A DNA stretch of 64,000 nt from Balamuthia mandrillaris. Lineage: Eukaryota; Discosea; Longamoebia; Balamuthiidae. Both the position numbers and the translations under genes were made by a program. Positions within the stretch are counted from its first letter, which is position 1. Each line of letters begins with the position of its first letter. The notes beneath the pieces are model-generated. The model was not told the DNA's origin. It ran no database searches and saw nothing but the letters and a program-made list of their open reading frames with translations. Location: positions 1 through 64,000 of the forward strand of contig JAVKOQ010000024.1 in the NCBI GenBank assembly GCA_031835245.1. The letters run 5' to 3'. Shown piece by piece: positions 41,782 through 54,934 of the stretch.

Positions 41782-43102
41782 CTGAGGAGAGGTAATCCAA
41801 ATAGCGGCGTTTGGGCTGAGGCCGATAAATGCCAGGTCGTCCTCCTGGTCCTCATCATTCTGCTCCTCTTCGAATGCTCCAGCCAAAGGCTGTTGTTGCT
41901 GTGGTGAGGTGGGGGATGGAGCTCTTACTTGCTCTGGATGATGTTGGGCATACCTTGCCCACTGTAATAGGCTCTGATGAAGCCCAAGCGCTTCGCTCTC
42001 TGTCTTGGCTTGGAAGTACACCGTGCTTTTGTAACAGTGGGCCTTGCCCCCTTCTCGCTGATGTGGCAGGCAGGTTTATAAGAGAAAAGTTGCTAGGGGA
42101 GAGAGAGAGAGAGAGAGAAAAGGAGAGAGGAGAGAGAGGCACAGGACAGAGCAGAATGGGGGTGAGGCGGCAAGTTACCCGTACAGGGACATGCGCCCAA
42201 CTGGTGCTGGGGCCAAAGAGCTGAGCTTTGCCAGCCCATTGGCTTTGCAGGAAGAACCGTCTTCGCTCCTGTGCTCGGCTGCTGGTAGTGGGTGCTGCGG
42301 GGATAGTTTTGGAATTACTGCTGTTGGGGGATATGTTTGGGGTGTTGTTGCCAGTGATGATAGTGGGAGAAGAGGAGGAGGAAGAGTCAGCACGCTTCTG
42401 AGAGTGGTGGGTTGTGACCTCACCCCCAGAAGAGTGGTTGCGATGATGCTGGCGGTGGCGGCGGTGGAGACGGCGAGAATGGTTTTTTTGTTCCTCCAAC
42501 GGCTGCTGCCTGGCGGAGGGCACATGTGAAGGAGAAGGCGGTGAGGGTGAGGTAAGGCGGCCACCGTGGGCAGCAGCCTGCACCAGTTGTGAAAACAGAC
42601 TGTTATATTGGAGGCGCAAAGCTTCTATTTGGGCAGAAACATGGACAACGCGGGACTCCAGCTCTGCAACTGCCCTTAATGTAGCCCCTGCCTCTTGCTC
42701 CTGCTGCGGCTGGTGGAGGTCAAGTTTTTTGCGCTGAGCCTCAGAGAGGCTGCCGCGGCTGGTACTCCCGCTAGCTGAGTTTTGATGACCGTCCTGCTGC
42801 TGCCGCTGTTGATCCTGTCTGGCTACCTTTGTGTTTTGGTATCTTTCACGAAAGTATTTGCGAAGCAGGTCCTCCACCCCAATGACTTCCTCTTCCTCTT
42901 CTTCTGCCTCCTCCTCTTCCTCCTCTCCAAGTTGGTTACGTTCCTCTGTTTTGTTTGTCAGCGCTCGCCCATTGCACTGTGGTGAGTCCTCGCCACCAGC
43001 CTTGGAGCTATTACCTTGGAGCTGCCGTTTATCTTTAAGCCTTAAGTATCCTTCATTCATGCTGGCGCTCCGCCTCGAACTCCCACCAGTGGCTGAGGAC
43101 AT
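41728..43102 (-). CDS. Acidic and Gln-rich hypothetical protein
   Basis: Exon 1 runs from ATG 43102 to about 42185; exon 2 runs from about 42074 to the stop at 41728. The joining intron (GTACGG or GTAACT donor, acceptor before CGAGAAGG) holds a CT microsatellite. Visible: a near-pure Glu block (residues about 60-72), a helical segment VEDLLRKYFRERYQ, a second likely coiled coil (LRAVAELESRVVHVSAQIEAL), His/Arg-rich and Ser-rich low-complexity stretches, and a C-terminal KSTVYFQAKTESEALGLHQ segment followed by an acidic tail. The C-terminal block looks the most conserved. I do not recognise a family. Confidence 0.65.
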
Positions 43103-43309
43103 TGGCGGTCAGCTGCTTTATGGCCGCCTTTTTTGTTCCCTTTCCTTCCGTTTATTTTTGTTTTCGTTCGTTGTTTTTTGCCCTTATTATTATTAATATG
43201 AAATGAAGGGGGGGCCGGGGGGAAGAAAAAGCGTGCCCGTGCCTGCACCAAGCATAAGAGTGAAACGGGCCAAAAGAGGGACCCTAAACATTTATTCTGG
43301 GTGTTTGGT

Positions 43310-45693
<2,384 letters not shown>

Positions 45694-46485
45694 TTTGCTT
45701 CACCCCTCTCTCGCTCGCGCCCTGGTCTTTATTATTTTTGTACCCCCCAAATAATAAATAAATAAATCGATAACTCTTTAAATAAATAAATTATTGGCCC
45801 CCAGGGCCTAGCCCTTCTTTCTCGGCCTTATGGACAAGCACGCAGCCAAACAACTCGGGTTGTCTTGAAGTGTTGAGTCTCGCTCCTTTGAAGACTCCGC
45901 TTGCCCATTCATCAATCGAAGAAGGAGCAGGCCTGCTTGCTTCCCCTCCGCCTGATTGCATGTCGACGAAAAGTTTGCTGTGCAGCAGCAGAGGCAATAA
46001 GGCGACGCAACCATAATATAATATAATAATAAAAATAGTGAGAAAAAAAATTTGAAGAGGGAGAGAGGAGAGGGAGGAAGGGGCAACTAAGTAACACGGA
46101 GGAGCAGGAGGAGGAAAGGAAGGCCTGCTCAACAAAGCCGGCAAATTGTAGCTACTTCACCCAGCACCGTTGGTGTCTGCCGCACCAGCACCACCATCCA
46201 CAAAACTGGTACTCAGTAGCAACCTCTCTCCTTCACCTTCCCACACAGAAAGCAAGTTGGAGGGAGCAGGCCAAACAGGAACGTTGCTACCACAACCGCG
46301 AGACAACAACATCACAAGCACACAGCAACTGTCACAACCGGCAACAATATTTAACCACGCGCAGTAGAGGAAACCCTATTCCCGTGTTCCTCTCCGTTTC
46401 TGCCACTCTTCCAGCAACGGGCAGCTGGTGCTGCCAAAACTAAGGCTCCCTGAGGGCCACCACCATCCAGCACTATAACTGACAA
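45694..46485. promoter_or_regulatory. Divergent intergenic region, FH / Ser-rich gene
   Basis: 792 bp with an AT-rich block (45755-45800: repeated AAATAAATAAATAA) and a second near 46010-46050. No supported gene; short frames only. It must contain both promoters. Confidence 0.45.
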
Positions 46486-48915
46486 ATGGTAATGGCACAA
46501 CTGATGGATCCAACTTCCACAGCGACAACCACCACTACCACAACAGGTATGAACAGCAGCAGTAGCAGCAATGCCAGCACCACCTCTACCGCAAAGCGCA
46601 GCAGATTACGACTTTCCTGGTCTCGCAACGGCGTTTTAGCTTCCCCACCCGAGAGCTCCTCCTCGCAACAACCACAAGTAGACAGCGCAGACCAACACCT
46701 GAAGAGAGGGGAAGGGGAGGAAGAGGAAGAACAAGAACAAGAACAACAGCTAGAGGAGGGGGAGGAAGAAGAGGGAGCAGAGGAGAACGACAAAAAGAGA
46801 GAGGAGGAGGAAGAGGATAGGAGAGAAGCCAGTAACGTCACACCCGAGACCCCTCGAGGACGACGGCCACGGTCAGATCGAGAAGGAGTTGTTCTTTCGC
46901 GCTCTCCTTTGATAGACTCCAACAGCAAGAGGCACCTGCGAAAGGAACGACATAAAAGCGCTGCCAGCATGTCGCTGGCAGGCACTGGGGGCGATGCTGA
47001 ATCCGTGACCCCTTTTCTCCCATCCGCTGCTTCCACTTCTTCTCTAGTTTCTTCTTCTCCAACTGTTCCTGTATCATCTTCCTCCGCTTCTTTTCCATCC
47101 ACTATTGTAAGTTCAGTCTCTTCCTTCCAGCAACACCCTCAGCAAGAACACTACCACCATCACCACCAACAACAACCGCAGCAACGCACAAGCAACGGCT
47201 TTACCGGCCAAACACCGAGCTACCGGAGGTCTGGAGGGGGGCTTAGTGCTCTAAGTGGTACCGGTGGCAATAGTCGGCCTGGTTCTTCCAGCTATCATGA
47301 CACACCAGAGTGCCCCTTGGGGCCAGACCTAGAACTGCTCTCTCAGTTCAAGGCCAAAGAAGGACACTATGCACGCTCCATGCCAGGTGCTACCTGCCCT
47401 TTTCAATACATTGACTACAGTAAATCATCAGTCCCTTCTACTCCTGATCTTGGCCCTGGCGGCCGCAAGGAGCACGCCACCGACACCTCTTCTATAAATC
47501 CCATAAAGCTTTCTGAGGACATTGCCAAAAGTTACAAAAAGTGGTACAATGTGCGTAATGATGCAACCAGCTTAAGTCCCCCCAAAAAAAAAATTGTCTT
47601 TTTGGTGGCTCCCTTCCATGTTCTCTTTCGATTTTTGTCGAGTTCGTTGACATTAAATACTAACACCTTCTGATTTGGCTGAATGTAGGACATGGTGCTG
47701 AAGCTGGAAAATAAGAAAGCAGAAACGAAAGCACTAAGGTATTTTCTCTTGTCGTTTCTCAATAGCGTGAAGGGTATTTCGCTAACGCCTTCTTCCAGGA
47801 AAAACCACAAGTCAACTATAGGCCCCACAGCTTCTTCTTCCTCTTCTTCCTCTTCTTCTTCCTCCACCTCCAATACTACCTCTTCTTCCACACCGTCGGG
47901 TACAAGCAACAGCAACAATACCAGAGAATCGGGCTCCACAATAAAACGAGACAAAGAGACAGGGGCGCCTCCTTCGATGTCGGTCCACACCTCTATTTCC
48001 TATTCTACATTTAGCAAACAATCAAGTTCTCCTGCATTAATGCGAGAAAACTCGGAAGAACATACCAGTAGAGCGCCAAGCAAAGAGGACGGCAAAGGGG
48101 AAAGCAGGTTACGGTCTTCCCGTGCAGATTCAGCCAAGTGGCAGGATAGAGGAAGGTCACCTGCTTTAGGCTTAAACAGTTCCGGCACTTCGCAACAACC
48201 GTCGTCCGCCCAACTACCAAAAAGTCAAGCGGGGGGTATTGGGAGCATGGTAGGGGGTTATCCTCCTCCTCTAACTTCTTCCAGAGGAGGAGCACCAAGC
48301 CTCCCAGCAGCAGGAGGTGCTATTGGTACGAAGGCGCAAAAGCAGAAACAAATGCAGAAAGGGAGCCCCGAGCACTATAACAACTCCCATCCTCCCTCTC
48401 ATTCAACCGTTAGCCTACCACACAACTCGACTGAAGGCCGCACAGATTGGGCGCATGTCAACTATAGTGGCGACAATGGCGGTGGTGGTTGCAGCAGCGG
48501 GAGACCACCCCCCGGCCTAAAAATTCCACCACCCTTGCCCCTTCCTGTTCCCATCTCCACTCCTTCCAACACCTCCCTTCCCTCTACTGCAACTATGACC
48601 TCCGTTACTTCTACCACTACTGCAACCTCTTCCTCCTCCTCTTTAGCTATGTCTGGCCGGCGGAGCGCCGGTGAAGGCGAACGGATCAGCCCTCGTCATT
48701 CCTCCCGTCTTGTGGCTGCGGCGGCTTCTGTGGCGGCGGGAGCTGGCGAGTGGGATGGTAGTGGCGGCGGCAGCGGCGGCAGTCGGGACGAGAAGAAAGA
48801 CAAGAAAAAGGGTTCTTTTGCATTCAAGCGCAAGAAAAAGAAAAAAGAGGACAAGGCAGACGCTTCTCGAACAGGGGAAGCCGGGGAACCTGCCACGCTT
48901 CTTCAAACCATTTGA
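46486..48915 (+). CDS. Ser-rich, low-complexity hypothetical protein
   Basis: Three exons in phase (46486-47550, 47689-47738, 47799-48915) give 743 aa; an alternative ATG lies at 46492. The N-terminal third has Thr, Ser, Gln and Glu runs. The most conserved-looking part is residues about 265-375 (CPLGPDLELLSQFKAKEGH, SMPGATCPFQYIDYSKSS, KLSEDIAKSYKKWYN) continuing across the small exon 2 (DMVLKLENKKAETKALR). The C-terminal half is Ser/Pro/Gly-rich and ends in a Lys block (KRKKKKKEDK), a possible nuclear localisation signal. The mix suggests a regulatory or scaffold protein, but no family is recognised. Divergent from FH. Confidence 0.7.
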
Positions 48916-49536
48916 ACTTCGCGTTGGACCTTACTGCCGAATCTTCTTCCTACCTGCCTCCTATTGTTCACTATTTTGTTGACTATTATTTTTGTTTTTT
49001 TTTTCTTTGTTTATTTCTTATTTCAAACAAAAACGACTGATGGATTAAAAATCACACAAGTGAGTAAACTCACAAATGAAAGTTCTTGCGAAGACGCGGT
49101 GATGGGGTGGGCTAGAGGGCTACAGAAGCGCCCATCCACTTTCCCATCAGCACGCCCCCATATGGCTCCATCGGGCAACGCCGCAACAGAGGCTCCTAAG
49201 GAGTATGTTGCGAGCTCCATTTATATCTCGATCCAGTCGTATCCCACAGTCCCTGCGTCCGCACTCGAAGATTCGCTCACGCCGGTTGTGTTGCTTCTGT
49301 TCGTGAGTCACATGGAGGCACCAGGTGCAAGTCGTTCGGAGGCCTGAGTCGTTTTTGTTTGATATCGCAAAACTTTGCTCCCTCTCTCCTCAGGGATCCT
49401 CTTCCGCATCCTTTACGCTGGTGTGGAAGCCCCCGGCCCGCCCGCCCCCCACAAAAAAAAAACCACGCACTGGAACGCCTTATTTTTGTAGAAGAGCCAA
49501 AACAAAAGAAATAGTGGTAAAAAGAGAGAAGAGGGA
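48916..49536. other. Convergent 3' intergenic region
   Basis: 621 bp between two stop codons. T-rich directly after the Ser-rich gene (48970-49030). No supported gene, repeat copy or RNA. Confidence 0.45.
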
Positions 49537-52294
49537 TCAAAAGGCACCAGCCACGGCGGTGCTCACGCTGTGGTCGGTGGAGCGCACAGTAAGTTCCATG
49601 TTGACACCAGCGTCAGGCATGCGGACCATGCGAACCCGGACCAACACCTTAATCCCACCAAGGAAAGTTCCGCTCAGCAACAAGATATGCTTGTTGCGTT
49701 TGGCAGGCACACTGTCAGTACTGTCACATGGCTGCATCCCCAAAAAGCCAATTATTTCAGTGACGGCCTCTGTGAGGTTGTCATATCCAAGTTAGAAATA
49801 GCATGCACACCATTTGGGGGCAAAAAAGGAGAAGATGGAACCTTTAATGGTCTTCATGGTACTCAGGCTGAACTTTTCAACCACCTCGCACTCATCTCCC
49901 AGAGCTTCCCACTGTTCTTTGAAAGCGGTCTCGAATGTAGGTTTCATATAATCAGACACAGTGACCTCACTATCCTCCAGCTGGTACTCATCCTCATAGC
50001 CGCTTTCATCATCAGCTTCTTGAGTGTTGGCGTCCACATCTTTCACAATGAATTTGAGCGTGTTCGTGAAGGTGCCTAAAATTTGCAAGGTAAGTTGAAA
50101 AGGAATGCAAAGAAAATACAATGAAAGTCATCACGTACCAACAGGGAATGAGTTGGATGGGTGAGAAATACACGTGTAGCAGACTCCTGGGCTTTGGAAA
50201 ATGAGCTTGGGGGCTGGAATCTCGAACTCGGGGGTGAATTCTGGATTTGTTGTTTCCATCCTTACCGACACCTTTTCCAACAATTGATCGGGCAGGGTGT
50301 TGGTACAATTGAACTGTGGAAATTTGGTGGATAGTTGTTATCAAATCAGTCAAAGCAAAAATAAATGAGGTAAGAAGGGGATTAGACTTCACCTGAAAGA
50401 CGATATGATTGGCATAGATGTGTTTGACGCAGTTAACAACATATTCAGTTTCAGACTCAGTAAGTTCCGCAGGTTTAGTGGAATGGAAGCGAGCTCCCAG
50501 CTTGGTGAAGTGGGGAATAGCATTAAGCGCTTCATCGTAATCCTCGCCGATTGTTCGCCTGGCAGAACCCAGCTCAGGAGACGCGGCGGGCTTTTCGTCT
50601 TCCTTCTCAAGGGGAGTGGTAGGCACCATACTTATATCGAACGGAGTATCCGAGGGGTTTTTGATGTAGACCTTCAGTCCCTGTTCAAGGTTTTCAAGAG
50701 GCACAGCAAGTCCTTGGAAAGAAATAAGAATTAATGATAAACAAGCAAAGAAATAAGCAAAGATGAAATGCTAGTTACCATCTAAGATAAGCTGTTGGGC
50801 AAGTGCTTGGTCTTTTTCCAAGACTGTTAAATAAAAAGTGGCCCTGTCTCTGACTTCGTCATCATTGTCATGAAGGCATCTTTGCAAAAGTACAATGATG
50901 CTGGGCCTAAGATCGGGGAGAGCTACTCCGAACTTTGCCAAAGCGCCAACGGATGAAGCGCGCACGTTGGCGTTTTCCAGAAATACACGATTGTAGATGT
51001 AGCGAATGTACTTGGAGGGACAGGATGTGTTGGGACCTTCATTACCAAGTAGATGCAGAATTTTGGTAGAGAGCTGCGTGAACTCGCAATCCTCAATGAA
51101 TTCACAGAGATGGCTGAGGCCTGCTTCTTTTGAGTCGGGGAGTGCATTGATGATAGTTAAAACAGCATCAATGATGGCCTTTTTGTACTCAAAGCCTCCC
51201 TCATCTCGTAGCATATTGCTGAGGAAGTTCATCAACGTGCGGTGCTTTTGTGGATATTTGAGACAGAGTGTTTTGATTGCATCAACTACCACTATCTTAA
51301 ATTCGTCCGATATCTCTCCCATAAAGTTGGAAATCTGTTGCATCAAGCGGTCCACGCTGGCCTCGCTGCCCGTCTATAGCATCGTTAGCGGCAAGAAATA
51401 TTTATTGTTAAAAGATTCTAGAAGAAGAAGAAAGGTGAAATCCCCAATTTGAAAACATACCTTCAAGAGAGTTGTGATAGCTAGAGTGGCAATGCTTCTA
51501 TTCACATCCCCGATGAGATTCTCCATGTCAAGGTTACACGCGGTAACCGCAAGAGGATGCGTCATAGCAACCTGTTTCGGAAAAAGTGTGCGCTCTTTGT
51601 CAAAAACATGTTTTTGTTGTTGTTGTTGTTGTTTTTTTTTTTCGGAAAATAGTTTTTATGTGGATGACTTACTTTGTTAAGGGTTCTAACCGCAGCAAAG
51701 CGAAGTGTTGCCTTGGGAGAGCTCAAATACATCTGTAAAACTGGTAACGAGAACGTGTGGTCAGATGCGTAATCCATTACAAAACTTAACGGGAACGGGT
51801 TTGACAGGCCTGTGGCGAGTAATGGTTACCTGAAATGGAGGAAGTTAACTCTTTGGCAGTTACGTTGCGAAGCTCACAGATGCAACGAGCAGCTTCATAT
51901 GAGACCATCTCGCTCTTATGGCGAAGGCAACCCTCCAAATAGTCATAAAGTCTGCCACGCTCGCTAGTCATTTAATAAACTGAGTAAGTGTTTGGCGGAA
52001 AGTGATTGAGGTGAATCAAGTCATACGTAGGATCGGGTTCGTCCTCCATAACCTGGCAGGCGAATCGAATGAGCAGACAATGAGCGTAATTGGAACGTAT
52101 CGGATTTCTAGTCATTTCTGATACCAGCTTCGAGATAGCTAACCTATCATGGCGCCTGATATGGTGCAATAAACCCAATGCATGGTATTGGACCATTACT
52201 GATTTGCTCTTCAAAGCACTTTGAATTTCGCTAAACCAGCGTTTTACCTGACAGGTAGATTGAGAAGATAGACGTTCCAGTCATTTTGATGATT

Positions 52295-52330
<36 letters not shown>

Positions 52331-53183
52331 AACTTACGGTGTCCACTCCGGAAGGAGAGGCTCGCATAAGATGCACGCCAGAGACTAGTGCCGCACTTGC
52401 TACATATCCTTCTTTATCCACAATGGCTTGCTTCAAGTATCTCTCTGCTTGACTCAGCATCGAAATCTGTGTGAAGTAGTTAGTTAAATTTTTTGCGATG
52501 CAGGAAGACTGCTTCTCTGCGTACATCATTGATCTTGCAAAGCACACGCACAGCGTTGGCTCTGAATTAAGGTAATGCATCTTTGTTAGCTCCTTGGGTA
52601 CTACCAAACAGTAGCGAAGAAAAGAAAGAAAAGAAGAAAAAGAAAAGAAAAAGAAAAAGAAAAAGAAAAAGGAAAAGAAGAGGAAAAAACTCACTTGTAA
52701 ACGTCAACCTTGCTGTTCATGTCTTTGGTCAGACTGCTGATGACAATGATGACGTCCTCTGCCAAAGGCAACAGTTCTTTGAGAACCAGATACAGCATCC
52801 TTCTCAGCGGCACCTGTGGGAATAACACAAGAAAACTTGTAAGCTGTGCCCTGTGTCGATTCAATGGTGTGAAGAATGGAACGCACGTCTTTGGACTGAA
52901 AGAGTTTCGTGACAGAGAAAAATAGGTCGGTGGCCTCCTGCGTAGTGAGGTTTTCGCTTTGGGCGAGCAGATAAAGGATCTTGGTGAGCAGGTGGTAGCA
53001 CTTGCGAGGAACCAAAGGAGTCTCGTTGAACATGCGCTTCTCCTGCAGTACGATGCCCTTGTCCAAGTTTTGGAAAGGGATGTGCACTGTTTGAAGGTTA
53101 AAAAGCAAATACACAAAGCATGAAAAGTGGAAAGAGAAGCCAGTACTTTCATCGTCATCTTTCTTGTCTTGAAAAGAATTCAT
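49537..53183 (-). CDS. COPG: Coatomer subunit gamma
   Basis: Large subunit of the COPI F-subcomplex that drives Golgi-to-ER and intra-Golgi vesicle budding. About a dozen short exons on the minus strand, ATG at 53183 ([12 protein letters not shown]), TGA at 49537. Recognisable blocks in order: [19 protein letters not shown] and [20 protein letters not shown] near 53090-52980; [19 protein letters not shown] (52810); [24 protein letters not shown] segment (52210); [20 protein letters not shown] (51970); [20 protein letters not shown] (51010); [11 protein letters not shown] (50860); then the appendage domain ([19 protein letters not shown] near 49950) and C-terminal [20 protein letters not shown]. 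The domain order and length agree with gamma-COP (human 874 aa). Exon borders were not all verified. Divergent from the DUF3592 gene. Confidence 0.96.
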
Positions 53184-53485
53184 GGCGAGAAGGCCCAAAA
53201 GTGGTTGCTGACTGATTGTTTGGTGAGTCTGGGCAAACGATGGCTGAGGTGCACAAGCAAGTACTACAATGTCACTGCAACTACCAGCACAAAAGAAGAA
53301 TAAAAAAGGGGGAGTGGGGCAGCAGCAGGAGGTGTGGTCGCTGTGGCTGGCTTTCCCTTTTGCAGCTTTTTTGTAATTTTTTTGTGGTGGTGGTAGGTGG
53401 CTGAAAAGGTGAGCCAAGGGGGAAGAGGAGGAGAGATTTTTGGCCCAAGTTTCTGAAAGCGACCCCTCAACCTACCCCCGGGCCC
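53184..53485. promoter_or_regulatory. Divergent promoter region, COPG / DUF3592 gene
   Basis: 302 bp between divergent start codons, with a T/G-rich stretch (53360-53400). Becomes about 500 bp if the DUF3592 gene starts at 53678. Confidence 0.4.
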
Positions 53486-54207
53486 ATGACGACGTCACCG
53501 ACATCACCACTGCCGCCACGTCACTTGCAGGCAGAGGCCTGCTGTGGTGGTAAACAGCTGCTGCTGCAGGAACCCCCACCGGAAAAGGAGTTCCCTTCTC
53601 TTTTGTGCTGCACAAAACCAATGCTGCTGCCGCTGCTGCTGGGGGCAGTGCCAGTGGGGCTGCCAACCGGCACTGGAATGGCAATGGCAATGAGAACGAG
53701 GTTGGGAGTGGAGGCGGCCAAGACATCCCGTTTGTTGGGAAGGCAGCGCCCCTCCTTCCTGATGTTGAGTAGACACAACGTGGCTGCGGCTCGTGGTGTT
53801 GCGACAGTGCCGACCCTACGGGTGGTGGCAAATACAAGTCCTCTCTTTCGCTTTGAGCAACGACGTAACTTTACAGCGGCACCTCGTTCTTTTGAAGAGA
53901 TGCGAAACCGCTCTAATGTGAGCCTTGCCCCCCTCTTGCACTTCCCTATGCCTCCTCTTTGTCCTCTCATTAGTTCTGTATTTACTTCTTCTGATCTTTG
54001 TTGCTCACGGGACGTCCAAGTACGTACGCAGAAGGGTATTAATGTGGTGCGCTGCTGTTGCAGTATTTGGGGTGGGCGTTGGCGTACCCCTCGTAACGAT
54101 CATCGTTAAACGCTACGAGCAGAGCTCCTGGCCCACGCTGCCCGCTACCGTCATTTCTGTTGAAATGGACCCTTCCACCAACATAAGGGTTAGCTCTTCT
54201 GTCCTCT

Positions 54208-54250
<43 letters not shown>

Positions 54251-54776
54251 ACGAACAACATATGCAGAGAGTAACTTACCGCTACAAAATCTTCGGAAGA
54301 ACAGTGGAGAGAACACAAGAGGACTGGAACAATGCCCTCTTTGACAAGCTAAACGGAACTGTGCCCGATTACAAAGTGGGCAACGAGGTGAGGGTATGCT
54401 GCCATCCCAATAATCTCTCCCTATCTGTACTGAAGCCTGGCCGTATCAACCCTCCTTTGTACGCTTCCTCTCCTTATTCGTTCATGGTTGTAACGATGGT
54501 TGGTGGTGGTCGCATTCTCACCAAGTGGCATGTTTTGCGTGTAAAAGGGACTACTCGCACTTGGAAGGCACTGTTGTGGAAGAGGAGGATTGGATACCTA
54601 AGAAAGAAAGAGTGTTGCACGCACCTCTAGACCATCGCAAAAGAGCCCCAGTCATCTCTCTCGGTTCTCCTAAACAATCCGCACAAACATCGCCCTCCAA
54701 CTCACCAACCTCCCAGCAGCGGCAGAAAGCAAAACCAGCCACTAGTGAACATACTACCCCAACCTCCAACCAGTAG
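53486..54776 (+). CDS. DUF3592-type membrane protein, probably mitochondrial
   Basis: Four exons in phase (53486-53917, 54021-54188, 54268-54458, 54548-54776) give 339 aa from the first ATG. The ATG at 53678 (MAMAMRTRLG) gives 275 aa and a better mitochondrial presequence: basic, hydroxylated, ending near RRNFTAAPRS. One transmembrane helix follows (VLMWCAAVAVFGVGVGVPLV). The rest fits the DUF3592 pattern: SWPTLPATVISVEM, then VTYRYKIFGRTVE and VRVCCHPNNLSLSVLKPG (family: V.YNP.NP..SVL.PG). A Ser/Gln/Pro tail ends the protein. Function of the family is unknown. Intron 2 has a long CT repeat just upstream of its acceptor. Convergent with the kinase gene, 158 bp apart. Confidence 0.75.
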
Positions 54777-54934
54777 AAGAAAAGCATCCATTTTATAGAC
54801 TTAGCCAAAAATGCATTTAAAAGAGTGGTGCACCACCACGAAGCAAGAAGGAGGTGAACCCCCCCCCCCGTTCTAAAGAAACAATCATAACAAAAGGAAA
54901 TAACCAAAGTAGTGTTGGCCCTTCTCTTCGTCCT

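Noticed and set aside
46473..47102. 209-codon minus-strand frame
   Set aside because: Antisense of the Ser/Glu-rich N terminus of the gene at 46486.
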